Positions 53,033-64,000 of a DNA stretch of 64,000 bases are shown here, piece after piece. Below the pieces are notes generated by a model, which was not told the origin of the DNA, made no database searches, and saw only the letters and a list, made by a program, of their open reading frames with translations. The stretch is taken from positions 434,001 to 498,000 of the forward strand of contig NC_044577.1 in the NCBI RefSeq assembly GCF_901933205.1, read 5' to 3'. This DNA is from Camarhynchus parvulus. Lineage: Eukaryota > Chordata > Aves > Passeriformes > Thraupidae. Within the stretch, counting starts at the first letter, position 1. Each line of letters opens with the position of its first letter. Position numbers and translations under genes: made by a program.

Positions 53033-54254
53033 GTTCTGAAAACCCCCATTGCTGTGCCCCCATCCTGGTGCCTTTTTTGCTCTGCCCTTCCCCATTAGCT
53101 GAGGCACAGTGCAGGGCTGGTGTCCCCAGCACTTGTGGCCATGGAGCTGCCTGGGCAGTCACAGCTCCACGTCCTGCAAAGCCCCTCCTACCCATGGGTT
53201 TGTTTGAGTAGAAATGAAGTGAATCAAGGAGAGACCAGGCTGGAGGATACCAAAGAAACTCAAAACAGCCCCCCCAAACTCCCCTCCATTCTGCATCTCC
53301 TTCCAAGCGTGGAGGGAATAATTCAAACTGTCTGAACTAATATCTAATCCCACACATCTCTTTTTGGAGCTCCACTTAGCCCCAGATGATGGAATTTGTG
53401 GTGGTAATCACAATTTAAGAAGCAGTACAATAACCTGGCAGCCTGTTGATAGTTTGTTCTTTTCTTGGCACACTACAGTTTTTAATTTCTTGGAGTGAAA
53501 AAACCAGCCATCCTTTCAAGACTTCAAGGTGCTGCTTCTGCTTTCTGCTGTGTTTTTCAGGACATGGCACTCAGATTGAGAGAGCTGTGTGCACAACATA
53601 TCCCAGATTGCTGGAGAAACCCCCATGCCCTGTTCTGCTGCCTGGTTTGTGGAAGGACAGGGGAGAGCAGGAGCAGCTGGTCCCTGGGTGACACCCCTCT
53701 GGTGGGACAAAGCTCTGCTGATGGCTCTCACTTCTTTGGTGCTTTGCTCAAAGCCTGTGGGTACTGTGAGTCTCCCTTTCACAGGCAGAGCTTCCCAAGC
53801 AAAGCTGAAACCCCCAAGCAGGACTAGGAAGATGTTTTAACCAGCTGTGTCCCATTTTCTTACTTTTTCTCACCTTTCCTAAAGTTTGTGCTGCCCATCT
53901 CCCTTCCCACAGTAATTCCACATCCTCTGCCCCAGGAGCTGCCTCCTGTGCAGTCAGCTCTCAATTCCTTATCCTCTTTTTACCTTTCTGCTGGGTTTTG
54001 GTGGCTGACACTGATCAATGGATTTTATTGATGGTGGACAAGACAGATGGAATGTGCAGAGCAGGAGTATTCTAGGAAATAAAATTGCTAAAAGCAGAGG
54101 TAGATGTTTCAGATCTGTAACAGTGTTGTACAAGCACATTGGTGTCTTGTGCTGGAAATGTCAAAAGGTGATTAAATATAAAATATTTTGGATCTCACCC
54201 ATTTATTATAAATAGCAGATGAATTTGTTTTGAGGCAAAGTTATTCCAGACTGT
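53033..54254. other. Non-coding stretch
   Basis: About 1.2 kb of unique sequence. 'tgctgtgtttttcag' at 53560 is a good acceptor, and the frame after it (DMALRLRELCAQH...) is open for about 50 codons, but I see no good donor, so no exon is called. Confidence 0.45.
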
Positions 54255-54362
54255 GCATGTGGCACTTGGGGACGTGGTTTAGTGGTGGAGTTGGCAGTGT
54301 TTGGGGAATGGCTGGGCTTGGTCTTGGAGGTTTTTTCCAGCTTCAATGATTCCATGATTTGG
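54255..54362 (+). mobile_element. CR1 LINE 3' end
   Basis: Sense CR1: 'gcatgtggcacttggggacgtggtttagtggtggagttggcagtgtttggggaatggctgggcttggtcttggaggttttttccagcttcaatgattccatgatt', with the terminal repeat. Confidence 0.95.
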
Positions 54363-54685
54363 TAGGAGACCAGTGACTGGCAGGGTGGCAGGTCTGGGGT
54401 AGGAGGTCTGGAAAAGCAGCTTGGGGAATGCTGCCATTCCTTGAACTCAGCCTTTCCTCTTGGTGCCCATTATTTTCCATGTCAAAAATGAGACAAATTT
54501 GGGCATGGGTGTTCTGTGGCACTGAAGGGCATTTAGGGCTGAGGAAGGCAAAGTTTGTGGTACCTTCATGAGCCAAGGAATACAAATGTCTGAGGAGGAT
54601 CATTGTTATCCAGAGCTGGTCATCCTCATCCCAGAGCCTGTTTCTGCTCTCATATGGTCTCAGAGGATGGGAGTGCTGGCACATC
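54363..54685. other. Non-coding stretch, nothing recognised
   Basis: About 320 bp of unique sequence. There is no supported feature. Confidence 0.5.
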
Positions 54686-54942
54686 ACAGAATCATGGCAT
54701 GCTTTTGGTTGGGAGGGACCTTAAAACTCATCCAGGTCTACCAAATTCCACTATCCCAGGCTACTCCAAACCCCAGTGTCCAACCTGACCTGGGCAATGC
54801 AGCCACAGCTGCTCTGGGCACCCTGTGCCAGGGCCTGCCCACCCTCCCAGGGAACAATTCCTAATTCCCAAAATCCCATCCATCCCTGCCCTCTGGCAGA
54901 GTGAAGCCATTCCCTGTGTCCTGTCCCTCCAAGCTTTGTTAA
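54686..54942 (-). mobile_element. CR1 LINE 3' fragment
   Basis: Antisense CR1: 'cacagaatcatggcatgcttttggttgggagggaccttaaaactcatcc', a shortened middle, then 'gctctgggcaccctgtgccagggcctgcccaccctcccagggaacaattcctaattccc' and 'ctgtgtcctgtccctcc'. Confidence 0.95.
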
Positions 54943-55799
54943 AATCCGGAGCTTTGGGGTTTGTGCCTGTGTTGTAAGTGGTGGATGTGTTCGGAAAAGC
55001 GTGCCTGCCTCCCTCTGGGGGCTGGATGGGAGAGGAAGATCTGCTCCAGGCTGGGGTTCCCACAGCCTGGGAACACACTGAGGCTCTGTGTGCTGCTGAG
55101 ACAGCTGGGTGGAAGGGATCCACATAAATCAAGGATACCAGGAAAACAAGCCCGGCATCTGCAGCACAAAGGAAAGGCAGAAGCATGAGGCTGGATATGT
55201 GGCTGGGACACTTTTGGAAGTGCCTGGCTTTCCTTCCTTCAGTTGGAAATCCAGCTGCTGGGCTGCATTTTTTTTCCTCCTGCATTCTTCATTTGGAGCA
55301 TTGTTTGTGCTACCCTTGAACAGTGACTGCCGAAGCTTCTTCACTTGTGTGGGCAGCCCTGGAAGTCTGTTTTCCATCTTTCAGAAGATTCCAGCTAGTT
55401 AGGGTTCCTTTGTCAATCAATTTTCTCTTGTTTACCAGGGTATTAGGAAGCTGGAATAGAAGCAGTGTGTGTTTTGCCTTAGGAAACATCAGCAGCCCAG
55501 TCACCATTCCAGAAATTCCTCTCAACTCGTTTTTTTTTTTCCCCCCCCCGTCTGTAGCAAAGCTCACAAGGATTGTGAACGCTGTAAATGTAAATCTGAA
55601 AAGGTCAAACCTCATGTATGCTGGAGACAGGAGTAGAGGATGACAGCGATGCAGGGCCACAGTGAATTTCAAACTGTGGCTTGAGAACAAGATGTTCAAA
55701 AAAACCTGTCCAAGGACATGCCTTGGGTATCGAGGAGGAGTTTGAGGGAAAGCAGGGAGGATTTATTTGTGTTACTCGGTGGCTTCCTAACGTGCAGCA
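54943..55799. other. Non-coding stretch
   Basis: Unique sequence with a T-run/C-run at about 55531-55549. No exon or named repeat. Confidence 0.5.
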
Positions 55800-56008
55800 G
55801 AGAGGGCTCAAACCACAGGGTGAGGCTGGAGATCAGGAAAAGGTTCTTTCCCCAGAGGGTGCTGGCACTGCCCAGGCTCCCCATGGAATGGGCACAGCCC
55901 CAAGGCTGCCAGAGCTCTCAGGGATGCACAGGGTGGGACTGTTGGGGGGTCTGTGCAGGGCCAGGGGTTGGACTCCATGGTCCTTGTGGGTTCCTTTCAG
56001 GATGTTCT
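55800..56008 (+). mobile_element. CR1 LINE 3' fragment
   Basis: Sense CR1: 'ggtgaggctggagatcaggaaaaggttctttccccagagggtgctggcactgcccaggctccccatggaatgggcacagccccaaggctgccagagctc' and 'gtctgtgcagggccaggggttggactccatggtccttgtgggttcctttcagg'. Sequence back to about 55735 may also belong. Confidence 0.94.
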
Positions 56009-56981
56009 CTGGCTCTTTGAGAGGCTTTGGATTGGATGAGTCCTTGTGCAGAGCTGCAGTGATGCTGGGACCAGCTCTGCCTTGCTGCATTTCCAACGCC
56101 AGGAGTGAACACCCGTACCCAGCGCCGAGGGAATCTTATCTGCATTGACAAATGTCAAGTGTTTTCAGCTGCTCCTTTGCTCGTGGTGCACAAAGGATGA
56201 ACGATTCCTGCTGGCTGGGTGTTGAGGGGGGGGATTGAAATGTGAATGTGGGCCAGGATTGATTTTTTGTTGGGGAGGCCATTGATTGGCACTGCTGGCT
56301 TGATGGGAATGTCAGCACAGCAGTGCCTCCGGCCAGCAAAAGGCACAGGGGATGGATTCTCCATCAGTGGCTGGAGGAAGGCAACCCAGAAGTAGCTGTT
56401 GGTGTAAAACACTGGAGGATGCAGCCAAAACTAATGGAGGTATTTGCTATTTAGCAAATTTGTAGTCACTGTGGTTTCTTATTTTAAACAACATCCAGGT
56501 GGGATAATATGTTCAGGCTCACAATGTGCACTGGTTCTTGGGAATGAGAAAACTGAGCCTCCTTTTCTCCAGGTCCAGCACATTTGGGTTTATTATGTGG
56601 AGCCCATATTCCCTATTTGCTGATTATATTTTCAGTGTTTTTCCCCTCCCATGATAAGCAGGGACCTCTTGGCTGCAGAAGCTCTAAAGGAATTCTGATG
56701 GATTTCTGGGAGGTGCCAGCTGAATTTTGGTTGGGGCATGCAGAGGGCTATGGAAGGCATGGCTTTAAGGCGAGAAATGGGAGATAAATAACTCCAGATT
56801 AAGAAAAAAAGCCCTGAATACAAAGCCCAAAATCATCCTTTTTTTGTCTGACTACTTCTGAGTAAATGGTGCCTTAAGGAGTAACTGAAGTAGTAAACCC
56901 AAGTATCTTAATATACATTTTCTACTTGCAGTGATGAAGCAAAACCCAACATAATGACACAGAAATGAGTTCAAATTTTAC
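56009..56981. other. Non-coding stretch, nothing recognised
   Basis: About 970 bp of unique sequence. There is no supported feature. Confidence 0.5.
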
Positions 56982-57072
56982 CTGGAGCAGCCTGGGCTAG
57001 TGGAAGGTGTCCCTGCCCATGCAGGGAGGTTGGAACTGGCTGAGCTTCCATGTCCCTCCCAGCCCAAACCAC
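56982..57072 (+). mobile_element. CR1 LINE 3' end
   Basis: Sense CR1: 'cctggagcagcctgggctagtggaaggtgtccctgcccatgcagggaggttggaactggctgagcttccatgtccctcccagcccaaacca'. Confidence 0.95.
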
Positions 57073-57444
57073 CTACTCACAATTACAGCTGGAGACCTCT
57101 GCCGAGTACTTTTTAGAACATCAATTTCCTTTTGTAACACACGAAAAGTATTTCATCATGCTGGTTGTTCACTCAGAGGGCTCCTCAGGGACTCAGAGGC
57201 CCCCTGGGTGTTGCAGCTCCTGAGATTCCTGATTCCCTGGGAAGGCTGTCTCCAGACAGACCTGGAGTGATCCGCTTGTGGAAGTGCAGCCCATGAGGTG
57301 GTTTGGTGCTGTTCAGCGCCCTGTGAAAGCTGCACCTTGGGGCTAAAAGTTCTGTGCCCTAAAGGAACAGACAACAATACTCATTAAAATGCTTTTTAGT
57401 TTGTTTTCTCCTCTTTGTCACGTTATTTTGAACATCAAGTCCAG
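57073..57444. other. Non-coding stretch, nothing recognised
   Basis: About 370 bp between two sense CR1 ends. There is no supported feature. Confidence 0.5.
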
Positions 57445-57553
57445 CGTTGAGGCCGCACTCAGGGACGAGGTTTAGCAGTGGTGCTGAGTTGATGGTTGGA
57501 CTCAATGATCTTGGAGGGCCTTTCCAACCTTTTCTGCAATTCCATGATTTTGG
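57445..57553 (+). mobile_element. CR1 LINE 3' end, older type
   Basis: Sense CR1: 'gaggccgcactcagggacgaggtttagcagtggtgctgagttgatggttggactcaatgatcttggagggcctttccaaccttttctgcaattccatgatt', with the terminal repeat. Confidence 0.94.
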
Positions 57554-58595
57554 GTTGGCCTTGTGTTAAGACAGACTTGCTTCTCCTTGGCTTGGAAACA
57601 GGAGTTGCTCCTCTACACCCCAGGAATTAGAAATATCCATTTTCAAAATGTGCCGTTCTCGTGTTACTGTGTTTAATGCAATTTAAAATGCTTTTACTAA
57701 AGCAAATCCATATTACTGGAATTATCTACTATTACTAGATTAGATCGCCATGGAATAATGATCCATTGTGGTAAAGAAAGCCCATTATGCATTGCAGGAG
57801 CATTTCAGCTGCTGTGAACCCCTTATGTGCCATAGAACCAGAATAAAGGGAATTTTTGAGCGTGAGGGAGTTGGGGATTGTGCCTTTCTGTGGCAGTGGT
57901 GAGATTTTCCTCTCTTGGAGCTTTCTGCTGCTTTCCATCATCAGCATGAGTCAAAGGAGGTGCTGCGGGTGGGTGCTGGGAGCTGTCCTTTGGGTTGGCA
58001 TTTGGTGGTCTCCATCCAGAGTTTTCTGCAGAAGGTGTCCAGATTCTTCATGGCTCTGGTTTAAGGGCAGTAATTCCCACAGAAATACTTCATTTTACAG
58101 TAAAACAGTCTTTTTGATGAATGACTCCACCTTCTTATCTTTAGTTAAAAGTCACCCTTGGTGCTTGGAACTTCTGGGGGGGTTTGTTTCTTTTGAGGGT
58201 GAAGAGCCAGTGGTGAAGTTTGGATTATGGTCGCTCTGGAGATGACTGGTTTTAACTGCATGGTCAGTTTAATTGCTGTTTGTTTGTGTGCTTCCAGAAT
58301 TGTTGAACTGATGATTTTGATTTTGACCAAGCACTATCTCCAGTTTTGTTTTGAGCACCCTGAATTAGCATGTTGGGACGGGATTTTGATGCCAGTTCTG
58401 GGTGCAGTAGTTTTGGTTCAAAGTTTGTGCACAAACTTATTCAATTTTTATGTGCACCTGCTTGAAATCTGAGCAAAGCAAGGAGAGAACTTGTCCTCCT
58501 CCCTTTTGAGAGTGAGAGTGGCACTCAAACATGTCATTATTGTCACCAGCAGGCGTGGGGTGACTTGCAGTTCAGGCTGCTCGTAAGCATGGTCA
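57554..58595. other. Non-coding stretch, nothing recognised
   Basis: About 1 kb of unique, AT-leaning sequence up to the LTR. A GGTCA (58591-58595) lies at the LTR edge. Confidence 0.5.
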
Positions 58596-59001
58596 TGTGG
58601 TATTTTCTGGGGTCCCCCGTGGCAGGAAGGAATGAATGTGACTCCATGTTCTTAGAAGGCTAATTTATTATGATATTGTATTATATTAAAGAATGCTGTA
58701 CTAAAACTATACTAGAGAAATGATACAGACATAAGGCTACAAAGAATGATGATGAATCTCAAGACTCTCTCTAGAGTCTGACACAGCTTGACTGTGATTG
58801 GTCTTTAAGTTAAAACAATTCACATGAAACCTGTCAAACAACCACCTGTTGGATAAACAATCTCCAAACCACATTCCAAAGCAGCAAAACACAGGAGAAG
58901 CAATCAGATAATTATTGTTTTCCTTTTTCTCTGAGGCTTCTCAACTTCCCAGGAAAAGAATCCTGGGCAAAGAGGATTTTTCAGACAATATGATGGTGAC
59001 A
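58596..59001 (-). mobile_element. Solitary ERV LTR, TguLTR5-like
   Basis: About 406 bp. Read on the minus strand it starts TGTCACC and ends ACCACA, the TG...CA form of an LTR. Near the 3' end is an AATAAA signal (complement of 58668-58673) followed by 'gccttctaagaacatggagtc'. 'aaaaatcctctttgcccaggattcttttcctgggaagttgagaagcctcag' near the 5' end matches a passerine LTR I recall as TguLTR5. GGTCA lies at 58591-58595 and again at 59003-59007, a possible target-site copy offset by one base. No internal retroviral genes are present. The family name is from memory. Confidence 0.85.
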
Positions 59002-59587
59002 CGGTCAGCTGGTCTGTGATCCTTAAAACACTGGTCCAAAAGGATTTTTCCCTGATGAGCCACAGATGTTATGCTGTTCCAGGCTTGGATGTGATATTGT
59101 ATGTGAAGATGAGTTTTCCATCCTGAAAGATGGTGGGTGTAGCAAGAAGGGTGATGGAGCTCTGGGAAAGGTTGGGGCTGAAAGCCTTTGGAGCCTGACA
59201 GCCCCTGCTCCATCCAACCCAAGGCCTGATCTGTTTGCTGACCATCCTGTTTCCATGTCTCCATATTTATTTTCCTCAATGAAAAATCTCCCCTTTTTTT
59301 TTCCCTCTCCTCTTTCCAATCCTGCCGTGTGCTCAGGCAGCTCCCAAGGCCACAAGGCATCTGCTCAGTCCTGAAATCCTGCATGGTTCCCATTGCCAGC
59401 AGTGTCCAGGGAGAGCTCCAAGCCTCAGTTTCCTTTGCCTCAGTTCTCCCTGCAGTCTCTGCTGCATCCAGGAATTTTTCCTGGGTTAGCATGAGTGTAG
59501 TGGGTTGTTGAATAAGTGTCCTCATGTCCCTTTTCTGCACTGGAAAGGATCAGAACCTTTGGATGCAGCCTGCATTTGAAATAGTTC
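59002..59587. other. Non-coding stretch, nothing recognised
   Basis: About 590 bp. A 199-codon minus frame overlaps it and the LTR edge, but it resembles no known protein and has no splice support. Confidence 0.45.
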
Positions 59588-59798
59588 ATGAAATCATGGA
59601 ATCTCCAGAGCTGGAAGGGACCCACAAGGATCACAAAGTCCAACCCCACAGACACCAGCAATCCCAGCCTGGGCATCCCTGGGAGTGATGTTCAAACACT
59701 CCTGGAGCTGTGTCCGTTCCCTGGGGAGCCTGGGCAGCACCCCAACACCCTCTGGAGGAAGAACCTTTTCCAGATATCCATCCCAAACCTCCCCAGAA
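59588..59798 (-). mobile_element. CR1 LINE 3' fragment
   Basis: Antisense CR1: 'tgaaatcatggaatctccagagctggaagggacccacaaggatcacaaagtccaacccc', 'ctcctggagctgtgtccgttccctggggagcctgggcag', 'aagaaccttttccagatatccatcccaaacctcccc'. Confidence 0.95.
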
Positions 59799-61101
59799 TG
59801 ATCACTTGTGTGGAACAGCCTTATTTAGCTCATGTGCTAGCCAAGCATGGGGCTGAAAGGCAATCCATGCTCTTTGCTTCCCATCACATACAGTTTGTTC
59901 CCTTCTGGAAGGAGGGAAGCCTTTTCTTCCCCTGGCATCTCATTAGCTTGAACATCATGTCCTGTGAGCGTGTGGGCAGGAGCTGGAGCCTCATTTGAAG
60001 CTGTGGAAGAGCCAGGCTATCTTTCAGCTGGATTTCTTCCTGACACTTTATTCATCCAGAGAGAAGGGAAAATTAAGCAGGCTACTGAACCTTCTCTCCT
60101 GCCTTGAAAATGTGCTTCACCTCTCTGCCACTGCTGACAATTGCAGATAATTTCAAGGTGTTTTTCCCAGCCCCCCCCCCCCCTTTCCCTTGCTTCATTC
60201 TTGTATCAGCAATCAGTTGTGAAAAACCTGCTGGAACATTTGGATCAGAGGGGCGTTCTGTCTGTGGGTTTGTGGCTCTCCAGTGGGGATCTGTGTGCTC
60301 TGAATAGTGGGTGACTGGGGAGTGGCTGGGTGCCAGCAGCGCCTCTCCCCCTGTGTGCTCAGGGAGTCCTGGGGAGTTGGCTTTTTTTACTGTGCTGAAG
60401 TTCACAGGACCTGTCTCAGCAGATTAAACACCTCACTTTGATAGTGCTGATCTCCTGGAGAAACATTTAACTGGCAGGGTGGGATCCTGCCTTCATCCTG
60501 CTCGCCTCCCAAGAAGGATGGAAAATTTTATCCGCTTTTGTTAAAAGGCTGCATTACAAGTTAAAACCAAAAGATCCCAGCCCCACACAGGGAGCAGGAG
60601 CATTTTGCAGAATGGCTCTGGAAAGAGCCTGTTGGTTGAACATAATATTCCAGAGTGAAGTTAAATGCTTGGACCATGCTAATTTCTTGAGGACAGTCAC
60701 CTTTTCAGATGGATTGCACCCTGCAGATGGTGGCAGATTGTGCCCTCCTCCACTCCTGCCAGGAGCGTGTGCTCACTGACAGAATCAAAGCAGCAAAAGG
60801 ATGAAGCTCTCCAGAAGAGTTGATGAATCTCTTGCCTTTAAAATTGAAGTGCTTTGTGCCAGGGAAAATATCTATGAATATATTTATAGTCATGAACAGC
60901 GGAGTCTGGGCTCCTTCGTTGCAAGTGGGAAAATTGCTGTTCCACCAAGTCTGTGAAAGTGGAATCTACTTTTAGATGCTTTGAAATGGGAGTCTGTTTT
61001 TTTTTTTATCCGGGTTTTAAAAATATCTGAAGTCCAAATTTTAGAAATCTGTACATAATTGACATGAAGATGATATATACAATCTAAGCTGGCAGGTGTT
61101 A
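59799..61101. other. Non-coding stretch
   Basis: About 1.3 kb of unique sequence with a C-run of 13 at 60171-60183 and a T-run at about 61001-61009. There is no exon. Confidence 0.5.
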
Positions 61102-61235
61102 TGGAATCACAGGATCCAGAGGGGTGTGGGTGGGAAGGGACCTTAAAGCTCATCCAGTGACACCCCCTGCCATGGGCAGGGACACTTTCCACTAGCCCGA
61201 GTTGTTCCAAGCCCCTCCAACCTGGCTTTCTATGG
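61102..61235 (-). mobile_element. CR1 LINE 3' fragment
   Basis: Antisense CR1: 'ggaatcacaggatccagaggggtgtgggtgggaagggaccttaaagctcatccagtgacaccccctgccatgggcagggacactttccactagccc', then 'ccaagcccctccaacctggc'. Confidence 0.95.
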
Positions 61236-61505
61236 GATAAGGCTGTGATAAGGGGGATGTGATGTCCCTGCAGAACAGCACCTCGCCTGGCACTGATGTG
61301 ACACCAGGACACGGTGGGTCCTGCAGATGCCACCTGGAGTCTCGCAGTGCCCCGGGGATCCCTGAGCTGTGTGTTGGGCAGGGGGAGCTGTCACCGTGCT
61401 CAGGAGAGAGCCTGAAATAGAGCGGGCTCTGGCACACAGCCCCATCCGTGCCTGGGAATGGCACCGGGGGCGGTGCCTGCCCGGGAAACCAGAGCTGGGG
61501 CTGGG
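61236..61505. other. GC-rich unique stretch
   Basis: GC-rich, with frames open on both strands (up to 215 codons on minus through 61192-61839). These are composition effects, and no protein is recognised. Confidence 0.45.
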
Positions 61506-61615
61506 GCTGGCCCGGCAGAGCAGGCAGGGCTGGAGCAGAACATCCAGGGCTGGAGCAGAACATCCAGGACTGGAGCAGAGCAGGCAGGGCTGGAGCAGAA
61601 TATCCAGGGCTGGAG
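61506..61615. repeat. 20-bp minisatellite
   Basis: Units of GGCTGGAGCAGAACATCCAG start at 61528, 61548, 61568 (GACTGGAGCAGAGCAGGCAG), 61588 and 61608 (partial). A decayed unit, GGCTGGCCCGGCAGAGCAGG, precedes at 61506. Each frame reads repeated WSRTSRAG-like or LEQNIQG-like peptides. It is not coding. Confidence 0.92.
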
Positions 61616-62679
61616 TGCAGCTCTGTCCCTCGGGAATGGTCAGGACGCTCCGCTGTCCCCGCAGCGCTGCCGGACGCCGTGTGCCAGGTGCGTGGGGGCA
61701 TTCCCTGGGTTCCCCTTCCCTCCTGAGCCATCCTCGGTGCCCAAGGGGCCACAGGTGATCTCTGGGTGTTGTTACCTTTAGGGGTGTGGAAGAAAAAGGT
61801 AGGATTTTTCGGATTTGTGTTTGGTTGAGTCCTGTTCATCCTCTCCCAGGGCTGCTGAGAGGATAGGCAGGATAGTTAGGAGTGTAGGGTTTAATGAGGG
61901 TGAGGTTATGTAGAGTAGTGTGGTTGGAGGGAGTTTTATGGCAGTGGATAGGAGGAGGCTAATTTTACCTGGCTTTCCCTTGTTGCTTCCTATGGGCCAA
62001 ATGAGCTGATTTCGAAACCAGCTACAGTAAAATGGAATGAAAATCAGCATTAAATATGTGGGTTTTTTTTTCTCTTGCAAGAAAAAATAGGCATAAAAAA
62101 TGTTGCATACATTCTCTTCCTTTATGGTGTTTTATTTTTCCTTCTCTGCATTCTTTGTTGGGGGGCAGTGGGAAGGGTGGCTGGGGGGGGTTCTGGCTTT
62201 CCTTGCCCAAAGGGAAGGGAAGCAAATCTCCTGGAATGGGCAGCTCCTCCTTCTTGCTGTAATGATGCCAGGGAGCCTTAACCTCTTTGATGGGTTACTC
62301 CGAGCCTCTGCTCGCTTGCATTTGCATGTAACGGATTATTTTATTCCCCTGGATTTCCAAAGTGACACATCTCCTCAGCTTTGTGAGGATGAAGTCATCG
62401 GAGTCTGCTGAGGAGGCTGAAGATTGTCATGTTTAGGAGGAGTTGCTTTATCCTCCCACTGCAAAGAATTAAGGAAAATAATGGCATAGGAAGTGGAACA
62501 CAATGCTTCCAGGGTTTAGCATTTGAGAAGTGCTGTCTTGTCATTTGGATATCAGTCTGTCAACGCCTTGAGGACCACAGCTTCCTGTTTAAACCCTTCT
62601 TAGGTATTTTGGCTGCTAGGATAACTTCCTAGTAATAAATTAAATGTTGCTTTTTGTGTTAACAGCTGCTGAGCATTAG
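61616..62679. other. Non-coding stretch
   Basis: CpG-rich just after the minisatellite (to about 61690). A very short 23-nt segment there is framed by CCCCGCAG and CCAG|GTGCGT, too little to call. The rest is unique with no named repeat. Confidence 0.45.
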
Positions 62680-62784
62680 AGTCCCAGGAGGGTTTGGGTT
62701 GGAAGGGACCTTCAAGACCATGACCAGGGTGCCACTCACTGGATCAGGTTGCTCAGAGCTCCATCCAGCCTGGCCTTGAACTTT
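62680..62784 (-). mobile_element. CR1 LINE 3' fragment
   Basis: Antisense CR1: 'gagtcccaggagggtttgggttggaagggaccttcaagaccatgacc', then 'ggatcaggttgctcagagctccatccagcctggccttgaac'. Confidence 0.94.
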
Positions 62785-63660
62785 TTTATTTTTCCTTTTA
62801 TGCTTTTACGTTGATGCTAACCAAACTGTGACCTGCTGGATTTATCTTTGCAAGGTCCAGGGTAAGAGAGCAGTACCAAGGTCTTGTAAATGTTGTGCCT
62901 GGGTATCTTCAGGTTCTTGTGAGGTATTTGTGTGCATTCGAATGGAGAAGAAAGCTTGAACCCCATCCTGGTTCTCTCTAGCTGGGTGCTGGGGTGGGCT
63001 CCTGGCTTTGGTGGAACCCCCCACTGACATTGGGGCTCTGGAATGTCTCTGGAGCAGTCAGGATTGTCAAGGGCATGGGGGGGGGTTTGCTATTCCACAT
63101 TGTGCCAGCCTCTTCCAGAAGTGAGGAAGCCACCAGCCTGACCTACTTCCACTGCATGCAAAGCAAGGAGTCAGAATGAAGGCAAATTAAATATATATAT
63201 ATACACCAGAGCATCCTGGTAATGGTGATGCTTGATGTCACCCCTGGCAAGGCAAGGTGGCTCACTTCAGTAATAACCCTAATAATTGAAGAATTACCCC
63301 ATATGGACAGGATTGGATTAACTTCCATCTGAATGGGTGTTTTGATAACTCACACAGATCCATCCCTTTTTCACTTGTCTCCCCCCCCTGTCCCCCGTTC
63401 TGCCCCTGTGTGGCTGCAGTGTTTTTGATTTCACCATCCACCTTTAAAGCAGGAGTAAACAGTGCTTAAAGCCTGGCTTTGCTGTTTGGAGTTCCAGGGG
63501 CTGGGTTTTTACAGCGCTCGCAGTCGGTTCCAGCTGAAGCCATAATTGGTATTTCGGCCTGAGAGCTGCTGTAAATCTCCGAGAAGGGAAGAGAAGGATG
63601 CTCTCATTTTGTTAGGCTGCCTCTCTTTCGGATGCAGAGTGCATCTTCCAGCTCTCTGGG
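62785..63660. other. Non-coding stretch
   Basis: Unique sequence with a short (TA)n at 63190-63203. The rest shows no feature. Confidence 0.5.
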
Positions 63661-63964
63661 CTAATTAAAATGCCATTACAGTACATGTGGTGCTACAATA
63701 CAGTCTAGGGAGACTTCCAAAAATAGATCCTTGAGTGCAGACAAATTAGAGAGGAAATATGCACTGAGCATTTTCTCATAGGTTTAAAGAGAAATAATCC
63801 ATTTGCTGGCCTAATTGCTTTCTTGTAAATGTTGAAAGATTATTTTCCCCCCCACTCTGTAAATTTCGAGTGAGCAGACAAATAAATAACGCATCCGTGA
63901 TAATTAGCGTTCTCATTACTAATATTGTAACTTGTCACACACGCTTGATATGCAAGTCAGGATG
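63661..63964. other. AT-rich conserved-element-like segment
   Basis: Even, AT-rich, repeat-free sequence with TAATTA at 63662 and 63901, CTAATTGC near 63811, a run of short homeodomain-like motifs, and few signs of decay such as homopolymers or CR1. This texture is typical of vertebrate conserved non-coding enhancers. Conservation itself cannot be judged from one sequence. Confidence 0.3.
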
Positions 63965-64000
63965 TTCCAGTGGCCTGTGCTGAACGGTCAGGGGTGGAGA

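Noticed and set aside
53561..53700. Acceptor followed by DMALRLRELCAQH-type frame
   Set aside because: Good acceptor, but no acceptable donor and no similarity that I recognise.
58941..59540. 199-codon minus frame at the LTR edge
   Set aside because: It starts outside the LTR and shows no gag, pol or env character; likely chance.
61192..61839. 215-codon minus frame
   Set aside because: Spans the edge of a CR1 copy and the 20-bp minisatellite; repeat-driven.
1..64000. CRISPR array, prophage, operon or toxin-antitoxin system
   Set aside because: No spaced direct repeats, prokaryotic ribosome sites or adjoining coding frames; the repeat content is avian.

Overview
The window reads as nuclear DNA from a bird, most likely a songbird (Passeriformes). 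The base for this is the repeat content. About 32 fragments of the CR1 LINE are visible; all are cut off at the 5' end and many keep the CR1 3' end (a run resembling ATTCTATGATTCTATG in the sense direction). Two solitary retroviral LTRs resemble passerine families I know from zebra finch (TguERVL2-like and TguLTR5-like, named from memory). No bacterial-style gene layout, operon, tRNA, rRNA or CRISPR array is visible, and none of the longer open reading frames looks like a conserved protein. Most long frames are antisense readings of CR1 or lie in GC-rich DNA that is open in several frames.

The simplest reading is that the window is intronic or intergenic DNA around a large gene on the + strand. 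Several short segments have good splice signals and stay open: 60-204, 648-706, 8388-8459, 13117-13171, 23775-23880, 31897-32027 and 37135-37218. I cannot name the gene, and each exon is a candidate only. Two joining patterns are in phase: 648-706 / 13117-13171 / 23775-23880 / 37135-37218, and 23775-23880 (another frame) / 31897-32027 / 37135-37218.

Layout. 1-3 kb: candidate exons, two CR1 pieces, then a near-perfect hairpin next to a long TA-rich microsatellite. 3-9.5 kb: mostly unique. 9.5-21 kb: scattered CR1, a 23-bp minisatellite and a GC-rich pocket near 19 kb. 21-25.6 kb: AT-rich unique sequence with homeodomain-like and octamer-like sites. 25.7-37.5 kb: strikingly poor in mobile elements. 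37.5-42 kb: old CR1 plus two possible regulatory clusters (a CRE/RUNX pair; an E-box cluster with a MEF2-type site). 42-63 kb: dense CR1 on both strands, the two LTRs, a 151-bp tandem duplication at one LTR edge, and a CpG-rich 49-bp minisatellite. 63.6-64 kb: AT-rich sequence with the look of a conserved non-coding element.

No new multi-gene system is visible. The most unusual structures are the hairpin at 2751-2841, the LTR-edge duplication at 47191-47481 and the 49-bp minisatellite at 47957-48304.
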